Shown: piece after piece, positions 9,749 to 18,677 of the stretch
How the letters are laid out: every line of letters starts with the position of its first letter
How positions within the stretch are numbered: the stretch's first letter is position 1
Assembly (NCBI RefSeq): GCF_015776785.2
Contig: NZ_LFMD02000002.1
Coordinates: forward strand, 1,226,854 to 1,290,853
From: Kitasatospora sp. SUK 42
GTDB taxonomy: Bacteria; Actinomycetota; Actinomycetes; Streptomycetales; Streptomycetaceae
Direction: 5' to 3'
DNA: 64,000 nt
The notes under the pieces: model-generated
What the model was told of the DNA's origin: nothing
What the model saw: only the letters and a program-made list of their open reading frames with translations
Databases searched by the model: none
Program-made: the position numbers and the translations under genes

Positions 9749-12120
9749 TTCTCCTCCGCGAGATCATCGGCCAGCAGGCGGATGCTCAGCCTCGTACGCA
9801 ACAGCTGGTTCGGGAAGCTGCTCCCCGCGAAGGTCGCCTGGGTGGCCACGTCGGAGAGGTAGCCGACCGTGCGAGCCAGGCTGAGCCGCCGCGCGGAAGC
9901 GGAGGCGACACCCTCGTAGACGCCCTGGAAGACACGGCCGTCCATGAACGCCGACGGCAGCGACTCGACGAGACGAACGAGGAACAACGCGGGCACGTGG
10001 AGCAGGAACTCGCCGCTCGTGCCAAGGTCGGCCGTACGGGTCACCTTGCCATTGGCGATCATGGCGTGCTCGGTCGCGGTGAGTTCGTCCGGCGAGAGGT
10101 AGTGATACGCCTTCTCGGCCTCGCCCGTACGGTCCAGCTCGGACACCATCCGGTGACGGATCTCGGCCAGAAGTTCCTGCGCCTCGGCACTGATCATCTG
10201 GGCGTCCAGAGCGGTGGCGGGCAGCGACTCCGCCCGGATCGCGGAGATCAGCTCGGAGTGGCTCCACTCCGTCTCCGCCCGCACCCTGAGCAGCGCCGCG
10301 ATCTCCGCAAGCAGCAGGTCCGCAGGGTCCGCACCGAACTTCTGGAAGATCGGGTGACCAAGGTCGAGGAACGCCACGAGGCTGTTGCCGGCACGCTGAT
10401 CGAGTAGGACCGGCGTGGGATGCAGGTTCTCGTCCGTCAAGCCCGCCGTCAACTGACGCGTCTCGACTTCGACGAATCCGATGCGCGGGTGGCCGAAGGA
10501 GCGACTCAGGGCCGGGTAAGTGGTCGAGTGCTCCGTGTAGCGCGTGACGCGTTCCTGCCTGGTCTCCGGACGTCGTTCCGAGGCCGAAGCGGCGGGAGCG
10601 GACGGGTCACCATCCTCCGGCGACTGAGCCACGGTGCCGAGCTTCGATTCGTCCGCACCTTCCACTGGAGTGTTGGGCTTGCCGGTGTCCATTCCGCTGA
10701 AACCGAGCGCTTCCATCACCGCCGCCTCGTCAGGCCTCCCCGGGGTGGCGGCGGCCGCCTTGGCGTTCTTGCCCCTGCTCTTGGCCGCCTCGTGGTCCTC
10801 TACCGCCTGCCACCAGCGCTCATCGCTCTCGTAATCGGGGTTGCCCCGGTGAAACTCCTGCCCCCACCGGCGAGTGTCGTCATGGATCGGCTTACGGCCG
10901 TCACCCGGAACCAGATACCGAAGGCCGGCGTCGTTACGACGGAAGCCCTTGAAGAGGAGCGCGAGCGGGCTGGTGTTCTCCTCGTACTCAAGGTTCGCCG
11001 CGCGCTGGGGCAGTAGCGGCGCGACTCCCCTCACGATCTCGACCGCCGATCGCCAGCTGCGGTCGCCGTACTCGAACGCGTCCTTCTGGTAGGTGACCGG
11101 GACGTGGTCGAGGTGGATCTCCCCGATGATGCGGCCGCCCTGGTGAGCAAGGTCCACCGGGTACTCCGGCTCCTCGTTGCCCACCGCGCCGTCCGGGTTG
11201 CGCCAGGTGAAGAGCTGCTTGTCCCAGCGGAGGATCTTGCGACCGTTACGCAGGAAGTCGATCCCGTAGTCGTGCTTGTGCATGTACCGCTGGATGCCGA
11301 GCCACCCGTGCACCCGGCGCTCGCGAATGGTGAGCCGATCGCTCCCGCAGTCCTCACACGTGTCCCGATCGGTGAGCTGCCACTGCCCGCAGTCGCCGCA
11401 GGCGAGACCGTTCTCCAGCTTCTGATCGATCTCGATGTAGGCGGGGATCCGCTCCTTGTTGTTGTAGAGGACCGAGCGGTCGTCGCCCCACCGGCAATGC
11501 CGCACGGGCTTCACCTGGAAGCCGCCGACCCACAGCTCGAACGGACGGTTCAGGAACATCCAGGAGTAGACCTGTCCCAAGATGTTGCGCAGGGCCGAGC
11601 CATTCTTGTTCAGCCACCGAGCGCGCGTGGGGTGGAGGCGGCTGATGACGATGCGGGTGCCGTGCTCGTTGGGGTCGGTCTTCGGCTCCGTAATGTCCTC
11701 CGCCTCGAAGTCGTCTCCGATGCGGTCCAGGTCGATCTCCACGCCGATCCACTCGGTGTCGCCCTGCCGCGTGGTCAAGACCCGCGTGCGCTTCCCGAGC
11801 CGGGCCGTGGAGACGTTGAACCCCATACCGAAGAGGCCGAGCTTGTCGTGCATGTCGTTGCCCGACCAGCCGGCCCGCACGGCCCGCTCAAGGCGGTCAT
11901 ACGTCATGCCGCGCCCCGTGTCGGTGATCACGAGTTGACCCTGAGCCGAGTCGGGGAGTTCGACGCTGACGCGATACCCGCCCGCCCAGGGAGTCCCGGA
12001 CCGATGGATCTCCGTGAAGTCGTCAAAGGCGTTGTCGATCAGCTCCGCGATGCACTGCCACTCGTCGAACTCGATCTCACCCAGCATGCGCAGCACGCGT
12101 GCGGAAGGAGTGATCTTCAT
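9745..12120 (-). CDS. MORC/MutL-like GHKL ATPase with zinc ribbon
   Basis: A 791-residue protein with a complete GHKL (Hsp90/MutL) ATP-binding set: N box ELIDN (26-30), DTGRGM (67-72), GLFGMGF (95-101) and HGTRIVI (153-159). A four-Cys zinc ribbon follows (C241, C244, C255, C258). The remaining ~500 residues have no motif I can name; an acidic, Pro/Ala-rich linker lies around 430-540. Prokaryotic MORC-like GHKL ATPases occur in restriction-modification loci with SF2 helicases, Vsr and cytosine methylases (Iyer, Abhiman and Aravind 2008), and this locus matches that pattern. ATP binding would close a dimer around DNA. It is the first gene of a four-gene overlapping block. Confidence 0.85.
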   Translation of the reverse strand: MKITPSARVLRMLGEIEFDEWQCIAELIDNAFDDFTEIHRSGTPWAGGYRVSVELPDSAQGQLVITDTGRGMTYDRLERAVRAGWSGNDMHDKLGLFGMGFNVSTARLGKRTRVLTTRQGDTEWIGVEIDLDRIGDDFEAEDITEPKTDPNEHGTRIVISRLHPTRARWLNKNGSALRNILGQVYSWMFLNRPFELWVGGFQVKPVRHCRWGDDRSVLYNNKERIPAYIEIDQKLENGLACGDCGQWQLTDRDTCEDCGSDRLTIRERRVHGWLGIQRYMHKHDYGIDFLRNGRKILRWDKQLFTWRNPDGAVGNEEPEYPVDLAHQGGRIIGEIHLDHVPVTYQKDAFEYGDRSWRSAVEIVRGVAPLLPQRAANLEYEENTSPLALLFKGFRRNDAGLRYLVPGDGRKPIHDDTRRWGQEFHRGNPDYESDERWWQAVEDHEAAKSRGKNAKAAAATPGRPDEAAVMEALGFSGMDTGKPNTPVEGADESKLGTVAQSPEDGDPSAPAASASERRPETRQERVTRYTEHSTTYPALSRSFGHPRIGFVEVETRQLTAGLTDENLHPTPVLLDQRAGNSLVAFLDLGHPIFQKFGADPADLLLAEIAALLRVRAETEWSHSELISAIRAESLPATALDAQMISAEAQELLAEIRHRMVSELDRTGEAEKAYHYLSPDELTATEHAMIANGKVTRTADLGTSGEFLLHVPALFLVRLVESLPSAFMDGRVFQGVYEGVASASARRLSLARTVGYLSDVATQATFAGSSFPNQLLRTRLSIRLLADDLAEEK

Positions 12121-12364
12121 AGGTGGACGGGCCCCCTGTCCTCATGTCGCGTAGGCACGCCGAAGAGGGCCCTACCGCGGGCCGCGTTTCGACGCGCGGC
12201 TCGGGGAGAGCCGTACGCGTGATGAAGAGAGTAGCGGGCACCACTGGCATCGCGCGCCAAGTTGTTCGCCACTGGGCTCACTTGATGGAACAAGGACACG
12301 GCTCGCGGTGCGATCAACGGATCATCACGACTGCAACGCGTGTTCAGGGGCAGCAGGGCTGGTG

Positions 12365-12595
12365 ATGGGCACCGACGGCTCTTGGGAGGCTCATCTTGTG
12401 ATCCGTGAACCCGCCGAGGTATTCGTAGAGTCCGATGAGGCGCGTCGAACTGCCCTTGGGCTGCTGGCCGAGGCCGGCCTCAACATCGGGGAGGGCCTGC
12501 TCGCGTTCAGCGACGGAGACGGTCGCATCGTCCTCCACCGCGTGTCAGACGCGATCAACGACCTCCCACGTCAAGGGATGCTGTGGTCATCCTGA
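12365..12595 (+). CDS. small island protein on the opposite strand (76 aa, hypothetical)
   Basis: A short frame starting MGTDGSWEAHLVIREPAEVF and ending DLPRQGMLWSS. It lies in the ~450-bp gap between the two defence-gene blocks and is the only plus-strand candidate in the island core. Its last 25 bp overlap the 3' end of vsr. Amino-acid composition is protein-like (amphipathic alpha/beta, acidic), but the ribosome site is weak. It might be a regulator or control protein for the system; no family is recognised. It may also be spurious. Confidence 0.4.
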   Translation: MGTDGSWEAHLVIREPAEVFVESDEARRTALGLLAEAGLNIGEGLLAFSDGDGRIVLHRVSDAINDLPRQGMLWSS

Positions 12596-13365
12596 ACCGC
12601 AAAACCGCGAACGGCCGCGGCGACCCGACGCGCCGCTAGCAAAGGATCCTCGTGCTCCCAGATCCTGATGGCATGCCATCCCGCATCCGCCAGAAGCTGA
12701 TCGGTCTGGGCGTCCCTTGCCCGGTTTCCGTCGATCTTCGCACGCCAGAAGTCGCTGTTCGTATGCGCAGGACGGCAGTGCTCAGGGCAGCCGTGCCAGA
12801 AGCAGCCATCAACGAAGACGGCGACGCGAGCCCGAGTGAAGACCAGGTCGGCGGTTCGCCGCACGCCGGGAAGCGGTCGGGCGGACACGCGATAGCGCAA
12901 GCCATCTCGGTACAGCAGGGAGCGGATCCGCAGTTCCGGCGCCGTGTCTCGGCCCCGGTTCCCGCGCATCACCGATCGTGTGGCGGATGACGACGCCCAC
13001 GACTCTTCGGGGACAGGACGCTTCCCGGCCATGTCCCGGTCCTTGGCGATCTTCCATGCCTGCTCGAGATTCGCCGCTCGCGTCAGGTGCTCGACCTCAC
13101 CGACGTATAGAGCTGGCGACCGGCCACCCTCCGACCAGCGGAGATAGGCCCGGATACGGCGAGTGCTGGGCAACAGCTTCAACGTGATCGAGCCCAGCGC
13201 GTATTCCCCGTCCTCACGCTTAACGTAGCGTTCCTCGCGACCACCCGCGGCACGATCCTGCTCGGCGATGATCGCCTTCCTGCTCCGCCCCTGACGGCCT
13301 CGCCATGCCCTCTCGGGTGGCGGCTTGTCCTTCCAGCCCTCTTGTCGGGAGGCGGCGTGTTTCAC
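12571..13365 (-). CDS. vsr: Vsr-type mismatch endonuclease with N-terminal extension
   Basis: A 264-residue protein. The C-terminal ~130 residues are a very-short-patch-repair endonuclease: RGNRGRDTAPELRIRSLLYR, RTADLVF with the catalytic Asp (D173), FVDGCFWHGCPEH (184-196) and RIWEHE (234-239). Vsr nicks 5' of the T in T:G mismatches made when 5-methylcytosine deaminates. Usual length is ~140, so residues 1-125 are an added domain of unknown role; residues 45-110 look like a small beta-rich DNA-binding module. The start overlaps the dcm stop by 4 bp (13362-13365). A function in restriction as well as repair is possible. Confidence 0.88.
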   Translation of the reverse strand: MKHAASRQEGWKDKPPPERAWRGRQGRSRKAIIAEQDRAAGGREERYVKREDGEYALGSITLKLLPSTRRIRAYLRWSEGGRSPALYVGEVEHLTRAANLEQAWKIAKDRDMAGKRPVPEESWASSSATRSVMRGNRGRDTAPELRIRSLLYRDGLRYRVSARPLPGVRRTADLVFTRARVAVFVDGCFWHGCPEHCRPAHTNSDFWRAKIDGNRARDAQTDQLLADAGWHAIRIWEHEDPLLAARRVAAAVRGFAVQDDHSIP

Positions 13366-14711
13366 GAGCGCTGCTCCGCATCGGCGAGAGCCTTCGCGAC
13401 GGCTCTGGTGAAGACCTCGCCCAGTTTCACTGGAACCGCGTTGCCCAGCTGCCGCATGCGCTCACCGCGTGGGCCTGCCATGCTCCACCGGTCGCCGAAT
13501 GTCATGACCCTGGCGGCCTCGCGCACGGTCATGTACCGGTACTCAGGACGCATCAGGCCTGTGTTCTCGTCGCGCACCTGATTGTCGAGTTGCATGACCG
13601 ACTCGCCGCCGGGCACACCGTGTACACCGGCTTTGACGGTCTTGGCCGGCCGATCGAGTTCATTAGGCGTGTGCCCGTCGTAGATCCTGGCTCCGGGCCA
13701 CCCGACGTGGTCAGGAAAGTCGCCTTGCTCCGTCGTCTTGTCCAGCATGCGGGGGTTGATCTCGGGGAGGCCCAAAATCGCGTCTCGAAGGGTGAGCCAA
13801 GGCTTGAGCTCGTCGTCTCCGCTCTCGAAGGTCAACTGCTCGTTCTCGTAGCGCGACGTCACCAGGTCGATGACCCGCTTCGGAATTCTGGCGCCCGCCT
13901 CCTTGTGGCGGCGCCAGTAGGTACCCTCGAGAATCGATCGCGCGAGGGCCGCGTGGGAGTGAGTGCGCGCGACAGCCCGCTTGACCAGATCGGGGTCCAC
14001 ATCCAGGTCAGCGCGGAACGCCAAGAGGATCACACGATTGCGGATCTGTGGGACCCCATAATCCGCCGCGTTGACATCGTGCTGAGTCACCTCGTAGGTC
14101 TCAGCGGGGTCCGTGTCCCTCGCCCTGAGCCGCTCCCCCAACACACGATCGTGCTCCTGCCATGTGGCGCCCTCCCGGCGCTTCACGAACGGCAGGGACA
14201 GCTCGCGCTTGATGTACTGGAAATACGGGTTGAAGGATGGTCGCGTAAGACCTCGCACATTCTCGCAGATCACAGCCTTGGGACGGATCTCTCGCACCGC
14301 CCGGAACATCTCGGGGAACATGTTGCGCTCGTCCTCATCGCCCCTGGCGACACCACCGAGGCTGAAGGGCTGGCACGGAGGGCCTCCCGTCAGGAGGTCG
14401 ACTCCGCGCTCCTGGAGGAACCTCATGTCCAGCTTGCGGACGTCACCTGTGACCAGGGGTGGGTAGTGCGGCCTCTCCCCCGGGCCGGCAATCCCGGCCC
14501 CCTCGGCCCGTTGCTTGTCGATCGCATCCAGCCACTTGGCCAACACCTCGGAGTCGACATCCTCGGGAAAGGCTTCGAAGCGGTTGCCTTCCAGCGTCTG
14601 GCACGCCCTCTTCGCGAACTCGTTCAGCAGCAGGTGCCGGAACCCGGTGTTCGTGCTGGCCTGAACCAGACCGCCTCCGCCCGCGAAGAGCTCTACCGAT
14701 GTCCGTTCCAT
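13362..14711 (-). CDS. dcm: DNA (cytosine-5) methyltransferase
   Basis: A 449-residue C5 methyltransferase with the ordered motifs: I (ELFAGGGGL, residues 7-15), IV (GGPPCQPFS, catalytic Cys113), VI (ENV, 150-152), VIII (QIRNR, 222-226) and X (RQLGNAVPV near 420). The target-recognition region is about residues 240-390. It would methylate a specific sequence to protect host DNA. Start at 14711 is supported by a TAGGAG ribosome site. It is the first gene of the island operon, followed with 4-bp overlap by vsr. The recognised sequence cannot be read from the protein. Confidence 0.92.
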   Translation of the reverse strand: MERTSVELFAGGGGLVQASTNTGFRHLLLNEFAKRACQTLEGNRFEAFPEDVDSEVLAKWLDAIDKQRAEGAGIAGPGERPHYPPLVTGDVRKLDMRFLQERGVDLLTGGPPCQPFSLGGVARGDEDERNMFPEMFRAVREIRPKAVICENVRGLTRPSFNPYFQYIKRELSLPFVKRREGATWQEHDRVLGERLRARDTDPAETYEVTQHDVNAADYGVPQIRNRVILLAFRADLDVDPDLVKRAVARTHSHAALARSILEGTYWRRHKEAGARIPKRVIDLVTSRYENEQLTFESGDDELKPWLTLRDAILGLPEINPRMLDKTTEQGDFPDHVGWPGARIYDGHTPNELDRPAKTVKAGVHGVPGGESVMQLDNQVRDENTGLMRPEYRYMTVREAARVMTFGDRWSMAGPRGERMRQLGNAVPVKLGEVFTRAVAKALADAEQRS

Positions 14712-15578
14712 TATCCGCTCCTAGCAGTTCAGCGCAGCTAGAACCATACCGCGGAGTGGTGACAGTACTTACCCATCCGCCAGAAGAAACCACTGTGATG
14801 TCGTAACCTCCACACCGCTACCACCGACAATGATCACGAGTAGGGCAACAGGTGTCATGACAGCGACAGCAGGGCTCCCGGGGAAGCCGGAGCTTCGCCC
14901 CCAACATGACGAAGATCTCGGGGAGGCTCGGGGATCGATCTCGCCAAGCGACAAGACCTTCTCGTGCCCTTACGTGGCGGAGGACCTCTCGGCATCCCAC
15001 GGACGGCTACCGAAAGCCGGGACCGGGGGACCGGGGACGACGATGCGCCCGGCGAGGCCGAGTCCTGACCAGGGCCAGCCTGGCAGTGTCCCACACCGCG
15101 GCTACATCGATGGCGCGGAGCAAAGCTCTTCGATCATTGTGATCGCCCATTGCGCCACACTGAGCCGTCCCAGGGTTACGTAGGGGTTCGCGCCAGCCCG
15201 ACGCCGACAGCGCCCCGGTCCGCTTTCGTCGCTCAAGCGCACCGCCCCGGGCCTCACGTTCTCGGGCCTCCGCGAGAAGACGCCCGTGTCGAGGGCGCCC
15301 TCCTGTGCGGTGCCTGGATCGCGGATCGCTTAACGCAAGCTCGACGCGAGTTCCTCGTCGAGTTCTTGAACCCCGCGGAGAGGAACGGGTGCGTCACGAT
15401 TGGCCCTACTCCAAACCGGCACACCCGCCTGCGCCTTGTCGTCGCGCAGTGACGACGCGCTCGCACGCTCGGCCCCACAGCGTACACAGCCCGCTTCTCC
15501 GCCTCGGACGCCTTCGTGGCTTCGGCCACCGCTCGCGTCGCACGGACCGACTCCCCACCGTCGGTGTACACGCCGGTA
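14712..15578. other. island right arm, no recognised gene
   Basis: 867 bp upstream of dcm, up to the stranded DUF255 5' fragment. It must hold the dcm promoter but I cannot resolve one with confidence. Short frames exist (for example plus strand 15150-15452 ending DRLTQARREFLVEFLNP), none with a ribosome site or known motif. It may be the decayed remains of an integrase or other element-mobility gene, but no diagnostic motif survives. Confidence 0.4.
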
Positions 15579-15755
15579 CTACCCACTCGCGTACTGGCAC
15601 CAGTGGCACGCCGCGTACCCGACCGACAGCAGTACCGGCACTCCGCGCCGCCGCGCCTCCTCGAACGCCTCCACCCCCCACGGCCACCAGTCGACCGGGT
15701 TGTCGGCGTGCTGCAGCAGGTACGGCGAGGTCGCGTCCGCGAGACGGTTCGGCAT
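15579..15755 (-). pseudogene. stranded host 5' end of the DUF255 gene
   Basis: It begins at 15755 (ATG) with [20 protein letters not shown] and runs through [13 protein letters not shown], where host sequence meets the island at the 11-bp repeat. Island sequence then adds QYASG and a TAG stop. The host start codon, and presumably its promoter, remain here, 10 kb away from the rest of the gene (3596-5521). This shows directly that the island entered an intact DUF255 gene at the CHWC codons. Confidence 0.85.
15595..15605. repeat. right direct repeat of island
   Basis: TGGCACCAGTG, identical to 5496-5506 and in the same orientation. Host DUF255 5' sequence continues to the right. Confidence 0.8.
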
Positions 15756-15946
15756 GCCCCCATCCTCGCGTATCCGGCGGCCGGCGGCGTGACCGGCGCG
15801 GGCATGGGAGCCCGCTCGGGCCGGTTCGGCGGGGTCGACGCCTCACCCCTTCCGGTGACATCGCGACCCGGACCTCACGGACGCGGGGCCCGGATCGCCG
15901 GCGCCGACGGGCAGCCCGCCGGGCGCGCTGCGGCGGGGCGCCGGGT

Positions 15947-16138
15947 TCACTCCTTGGGGGCCTCGGGCTCCTCCGCGAAGTCGACCTTCTTGAACTGCCG
16001 GTTCATGGACTTGGCCAGGAACCAGGTCGCCACGCCGAGCGCGGCGAAGACGACGAAACCGAGGAGACCGGGGGTGACCTTGGCGTCGTCGACAGCGAGG
16101 TCAGCGGCGAGGTGGACGAGGTTCACGGAGGCACTCAT
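15947..16138 (-). CDS. small single-pass membrane protein
   Basis: A 63-residue protein with one strong hydrophobic segment (residues ~24-43, GLLGFVVFAALGVATWFLAK) and a charged C-terminus ending EEPEAPKE. It sits 49 bp downstream of mca on the same strand. Such a small protein next to mca is familiar in streptomycetes, but its function is unknown. Confidence 0.7.
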   Translation of the reverse strand: MSASVNLVHLAADLAVDDAKVTPGLLGFVVFAALGVATWFLAKSMNRQFKKVDFAEEPEAPKE

Positions 16139-16187
16139 ATCTCTATGGTGGCCCGGCTCACGGCGAGCCGGGCCGTCGGGGGGTGTG

Positions 16188-17093
16188 TCAGTCGCGCGTG
16201 TCGGCGACCTCGGCCGCCAGGGTGGGGGTGCGCAGGCCGGCGAACAGGTCGTCCTCCGGCAGGTCCACGTCGATCAGGGTACGGGCGAGCTCGTAGTCCT
16301 CGGTGGGCCAGACCTCGCGCTGGACCTCCAGCGGGACGCGGAACCACGGCCCGTCCGGGTCGATCTGGGTGGCGTGGGCGATCAGCGCGCGGTCGCGGGT
16401 CTCGAACCAGTCGTCGCAGCGCACCCGGGTGGTGATCTCGCGCTCCTTGCGACCGCTCTTCTCCCAGCCGGCGATCCACTCGCCGTACGGGGAGTCGTGG
16501 CCGTGCTCGGTGAGGTACTGGTGCAGGGCCCGGATGCGACCCATCGGGAAGCCGTGGTTGTAGTACAGCTTCAGCGGCTGCCAGGGCTCGCCGGCCTCGG
16601 GGTACGCGTCCGGGTCCCCGGCGGCGTCGAAGGCCAGCATGGTGATCTTGTGGGTCATGATGTGGTCCGGGTGCGGGTAGCCGCCGTTCTCGTCGTAGGT
16701 CGTGATGACCTGCGGCTTGAACTCGCGGATCAGCCGGACCAGCGGTTCGGCCGCCTCCTTGACGTCCTGGAGGGCGAAGCAGCCCTCGGGCAGCGGGGGC
16801 AGCGGGTCGCCCTCCGGCAGGCCGGAGTCGACGAAGCCCAGCCAGGCCTGCTTGATGCCGAGGATCGCCCGCGCCTCGTCCATCTCCTTGCGCCGGACCT
16901 CGTGGATGTTCTGCTCGATGTACGGGTCCCCCTGGAGCTTGGGGTTGAGAACCGACCCGCGCTCACCCCCGGTGCAGGTGGCCACGAGCACGTCCACTCC
17001 GTGCTCGACGTACATGGCCATGGTGGCCGCGCCCTTGCTGGACTCGTCGTCCGGGTGGGCGTGCACCGCCATCAGTCGCAACTGCTCAGTCAA
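16188..17093 (-). CDS. mca: mycothiol S-conjugate amidase
   Basis: A 301-residue zinc amidase of the LmbE/MshB-Mca family. It hydrolyses mycothiol S-conjugates to a mercapturic acid and GlcN-Ins, detoxifying electrophiles in actinobacteria. The metal motif HAHPDDE is at the N-terminus and HPDHI further on. The start is taken as TTG (17093), giving MTEQLRLMAVHAHPDDE, because an AAGGAA ribosome site lies just upstream; an ATG seven codons earlier (17114) contains that site. Divergent from the DUF4307 gene. Confidence 0.92.
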   Translation of the reverse strand: MTEQLRLMAVHAHPDDESSKGAATMAMYVEHGVDVLVATCTGGERGSVLNPKLQGDPYIEQNIHEVRRKEMDEARAILGIKQAWLGFVDSGLPEGDPLPPLPEGCFALQDVKEAAEPLVRLIREFKPQVITTYDENGGYPHPDHIMTHKITMLAFDAAGDPDAYPEAGEPWQPLKLYYNHGFPMGRIRALHQYLTEHGHDSPYGEWIAGWEKSGRKEREITTRVRCDDWFETRDRALIAHATQIDPDGPWFRVPLEVQREVWPTEDYELARTLIDVDLPEDDLFAGLRTPTLAAEVADTRD

Positions 17094-17339
17094 CGCCGTG
17101 CGTTCCTTCCACATCGTCGGGCGTTCCGCCAGGCCGGTCTGCCCACACCACCGTACGAACCGATCGGTTCGGGGCCGCGTCGCCGCAAGGCAGGCCCGCC
17201 GGCTCCTCGCCGACGGGCCGAGCCCCGCCCCCGCCGGATCGGCCGCGGGCGTGCCCCTCCTATAGTGACGGACTGGAGAGGCGTCGCATTCCCCCCGCAG
17301 CACCCCGCGCGACCCCTCCCTAGGAGAGGACGAGGTCCG

Positions 17340-17753
17340 ATGACTCAACCGACCACCGCCGCGCAGCCGCCCGAGGGTCGCTACGGCCGACGTGGCAACA
17401 ACGAGTCGGACCGCCGCCTGAAGGTGATCGGCGCGGTCTGCGGCGTGCTCGGCCTGGGCCTGATCGCCTGGCTGGGCGGCTCCTACCTGCTGCGCGAGAC
17501 GAAGATCAACGGCTCGGTGCCGACCTTCCAGGTGCTCTCCGACTCCGAGGTCCAGCTGCACCTCACCGTGCGCAAGAGCGACGGGCAGGCCGGCACCTGC
17601 ACGGTCCGCTCCCAGGGCGACGACCACGGGGTGGTCGGGGTGGCCGACTTCCCCGTCCCGGCGACCGGGTCAAGCTACGACGCGACCGTCACCCTGCGCA
17701 CCACCGCCCGCGGCACCACCGCCGAGCTGCTGGGCTGCACGCCGACCAAGTAG
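17340..17753 (+). CDS. DUF4307 membrane protein
   Basis: A 137-residue protein: a Pro-rich N-terminus, one transmembrane helix (residues ~30-50, VIGAVCGVLGLGLIAWLGG) and a small extracytoplasmic domain containing TCTVRSQGDD and a C-terminal GCTPTK. Length and layout match DUF4307, found next to mca in actinobacteria. Function unknown. A GAGAGGA ribosome site supports the ATG at 17340. Confidence 0.85.
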   Translation: MTQPTTAAQPPEGRYGRRGNNESDRRLKVIGAVCGVLGLGLIAWLGGSYLLRETKINGSVPTFQVLSDSEVQLHLTVRKSDGQAGTCTVRSQGDDHGVVGVADFPVPATGSSYDATVTLRTTARGTTAELLGCTPTK

Positions 17754-18056
17754 CCCCGCGTGGCGGGTGGGATCGCCGCGGGACGCATATTCGTTCACGG
17801 GAGCGGGCATCCGTAGGAAGTCCCGCTCCGCGTTCCGGTACGGGCCGTTCCTGTACATCCCGGCGTAACCGTGCCGTCAATGACGCGGTCACGCCCCTCC
17901 CGCTTGTCGGCAGGACTTGTTAGGCTCGTGGTTTCGCCCCTTCCGCACCGGATGGTACGGGAGCGGGCGTTGCTTTGTAGTTAAGACCGATATCGACGAC
18001 GACCCTGCTGACGACTCACACCCTCAGCACAGCCCCAGCACCTACGAGGAGCACCC
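17754..18056. other. intergenic region upstream of greA
   Basis: 303 bp between the DUF4307 gene and greA. It presumably holds the greA promoter. I find no promoter pair with acceptable spacing, no strong hairpin and no small gene. Confidence 0.4.
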
Positions 18057-18557
18057 GTGACCCAGACCAGTGAGAACGTGACCTGGCTCACTCAGGCCGG
18101 CTACGACCAGCTCAAGGCCGAGCTGGATCACCTGACCGGGCCCTGGCGCATCGAGATCGCCCAGAAGATCGAGGCGGCGCGCGAGGAGGGCGACCTCAAG
18201 GAGAACGCCGGCTACCACGCGGCGAAGGAGGAGCAGGGCAAGTACGAGCTGCGCATCCGTCAGCTGACCCAGCTGCTGGAGCGCGCCAAGGTCGGCGAGG
18301 CCCCGGCCGACTCGGGTGTGGTGGCCCCGGGCATGGTCGTCACGGTCGCGTTCGACGGCGACGAGGACGACCTGATGGAGTTCCTGCTCGCCTCGCGCGA
18401 GGTCGCGGGCGCCGACGACCTGGACGTCTACTCGCCGCAGTCCCCGCTGGGCCGCGCGATCGACGGCAAGAAGATCGGTGACGAGGCCACCTACGAGATG
18501 CCGAACGGCAAGCCGGCCATGGTGAAGATCGTCAAGGTCGTGCCGCACGCCGGCTGA
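18057..18557 (+). CDS. greA: transcription elongation factor GreA
   Basis: A 166-residue protein. The N-terminal coiled coil carries the acidic tip segment EGDLKENAGYHAAKEEQG that enters the RNA-polymerase secondary channel and stimulates transcript cleavage. The C-terminal FKBP-like domain ends around SPLGRAIDGKKIGDEATYE. Length is normal. A GTG start at 18057 follows a GAGGAG site. Single gene followed by its own terminator. Confidence 0.95.
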   Translation: MTQTSENVTWLTQAGYDQLKAELDHLTGPWRIEIAQKIEAAREEGDLKENAGYHAAKEEQGKYELRIRQLTQLLERAKVGEAPADSGVVAPGMVVTVAFDGDEDDLMEFLLASREVAGADDLDVYSPQSPLGRAIDGKKIGDEATYEMPNGKPAMVKIVKVVPHAG

Positions 18558-18576
18558 TCCCGCAACGAACACCGCC

Positions 18577-18615
18577 GAGGGCGGCCGTGGAGTCCAGGAC
18601 TCCACGGCCGCCCTC
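18577..18615 (+). terminator. greA terminator
   Basis: A 19-bp perfect inverted repeat (18577-18595 / 18597-18615) with minimal loop, 20 bp after the greA stop. No T-tract. Confidence 0.8.
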
Positions 18616-18677
18616 GTGCATACGGAACACGCGGAACTCGTGCGCGCGGAACTCGCGCACGCGTCCGCGGAAACGGT

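Noticed and set aside
12123..12365. 80-codon plus-strand frame in the island gap
   Set aside because: Basic, no ribosome site; overlaps the GHKL gene promoter region.
6138..14711. DISARM or BREX system
   Set aside because: A cytosine methylase and helicase are present, but there is no DUF1998 (DrmB), no PLD nuclease (DrmC), and no BrxC/PglZ-type protein; the ATPase is GHKL-type.
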